A DNA stretch of 64,000 bases from Amycolatopsis saalfeldensis (GTDB lineage: Bacteria > Actinomycetota > Actinomycetes > Mycobacteriales > Pseudonocardiaceae), in the NCBI RefSeq assembly GCF_900110575.1, contig NZ_FOEF01000002.1, forward strand, positions 1 to 64,000. Direction: 5' to 3'. The position numbers were made by a program, and so were the translations under genes. The first letter of the stretch is position 1, and the number at the start of each line of letters is the position of its first letter. The notes beneath the pieces are model-generated. The model did no database searches and was not told where the DNA came from. It saw nothing but the letters and a program-made list of their open reading frames with translations. Of this stretch, positions 63,687-64,000 are shown one piece after another.

Positions 63687-64000
63687 GCCTGAAACTGCAC
63701 TGGTTCCTGCCGACCACCGGAGACGGCCGGACGATCGTGGAACGCTTCCACGCCAGCAAGTCCTCCGGTCCGCGGGCGCAGCGCCCGGCTGACCTCGAGT
63801 ACCTCGCGCAGGTGGCTCGCGCCGCCGAACAGCAGGGTTTCGAGGGCGTGCTGACGCCGACGGGCACCTGGTGCGAGGACGCGTGGCTGACCACGGCGGC
63901 GCTGATCCAGCAGACGCGGAAGCTGAAGTTCCTGGTCGCGTTCCGGCCCGGGGTCATCTCGCCGACGCTGGCCGCGCAGATGGCGGGCACCTTCCAGCGG
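63683..64000 (+). CDS. ssuD: SsuD-like FMNH2-dependent alkanesulfonate monooxygenase, partial
   Basis: The first 106 residues are visible; the gene continues past the right edge. MSLKLHWFLPTTGDGRTIVE and LEYLAQVARAAEQQGFEGVLTPTGTWCEDAWLTTAALIQQT match the luciferase-like start of SsuD, which releases sulfite from alkanesulfonates using reduced FMN. Its place at the end of ssuCBA supports the call; another LLM-family oxygenase of sulfur use is possible. Confidence 0.9.
   Translation, partial: MSLKLHWFLPTTGDGRTIVERFHASKSSGPRAQRPADLEYLAQVARAAEQQGFEGVLTPTGTWCEDAWLTTAALIQQTRKLKFLVAFRPGVISPTLAAQMAGTFQR

Noticed and set aside
1..64000. tRNA, rRNA, transposase or phage genes
   Set aside because: None was recognised on either strand on reading; a covariance-model scan would be needed to exclude small RNAs.

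Overview
The window is high-GC actinobacterial DNA (C/G-rich third codon positions, GTG starts, many ATGA/GTGA stop-start overlaps, IdeR/DmdR-type iron boxes). The MbtH-dependent siderophore-like NRPS, the glycopeptide-producer-like envelope genes and the frequent TCCACTGTGGA-type motif fit Pseudonocardiales best, most likely Amycolatopsis or a close relative. The genus is an inference; no rRNA is present. No tRNA, CRISPR array, transposase or phage gene was recognised.

Layout. (1) 1-9.4 kb: the 3' part of an NRPS gene (A-PCP-C-A-PCP-C-A-PCP-E; two serine-type A domains and a third of uncertain, probably basic, specificity) and its MbtH partner, closed by a hairpin. (2) 9.4-21 kb: secreted phosphoesterases, an ABC-2 transporter in an operon with a beta-propeller/phosphatase protein, an APC permease and two tandem DUF347 membrane proteins. 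(3) 21-26 kb: two-component system 1, a DUF998 protein and a single-frame fusion of a DMT-like membrane domain with a GT4 glycosyltransferase. (4) 26-35 kb: an envelope region with an MGDG/MurG-like glycosyltransferase, a degenerate tandem array grown from that gene's 3' end, a polysaccharide deacetylase, a BlaI repressor/M56 protease pair, a phosphodiester glycosidase, two-component system 2 and a DedA-PAP2-DUF1707 operon. (5) 34.7-40 kb: two-component system 3 and a flavin electron-transfer operon (ferric-reductase-like protein, FMN-binding protein, ApbE), then a DUF2231 protein. (6) 40-47.5 kb: an HTH/Clp-N pair, a nitrate/sulfonate-type ABC importer divergent from a CitAB-type two-component system, and uppP. 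(7) 47.5-59 kb: an orphan gatD-like gene, then an iron block (EfeU-EfeO fusion, EfeB, siderophore-binding protein, heterodimeric ABC exporter, two FecCD permeases) with three iron boxes. (8) 59-64 kb: a DMT protein, a DinB protein, an MBL hydrolase and an ssu-type sulfonate operon that runs off the window.

Most interesting observation. Seven copies of a 17-bp motif (consensus TACTACANNGGTGTAGA) lie in front of four transcription units: blaI itself (one copy), the MGDG-like glycosyltransferase, dedA-PAP2-DUF1707, and uppP (tandem pairs, starts 19-20 bp apart). The motif has the TACA/TGTA character of BlaI/MecI operators. The target genes (UppP, PAP2, DedA) converge on undecaprenyl-phosphate recycling, so the BlaI/M56 pair may be a cell-envelope sensor controlling lipid-carrier recycling. 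A second mini-regulon is suggested by a GTCAGCATATGCTGAC palindrome in front of the HTH/Clp-N pair and of a distant small membrane-protein gene.
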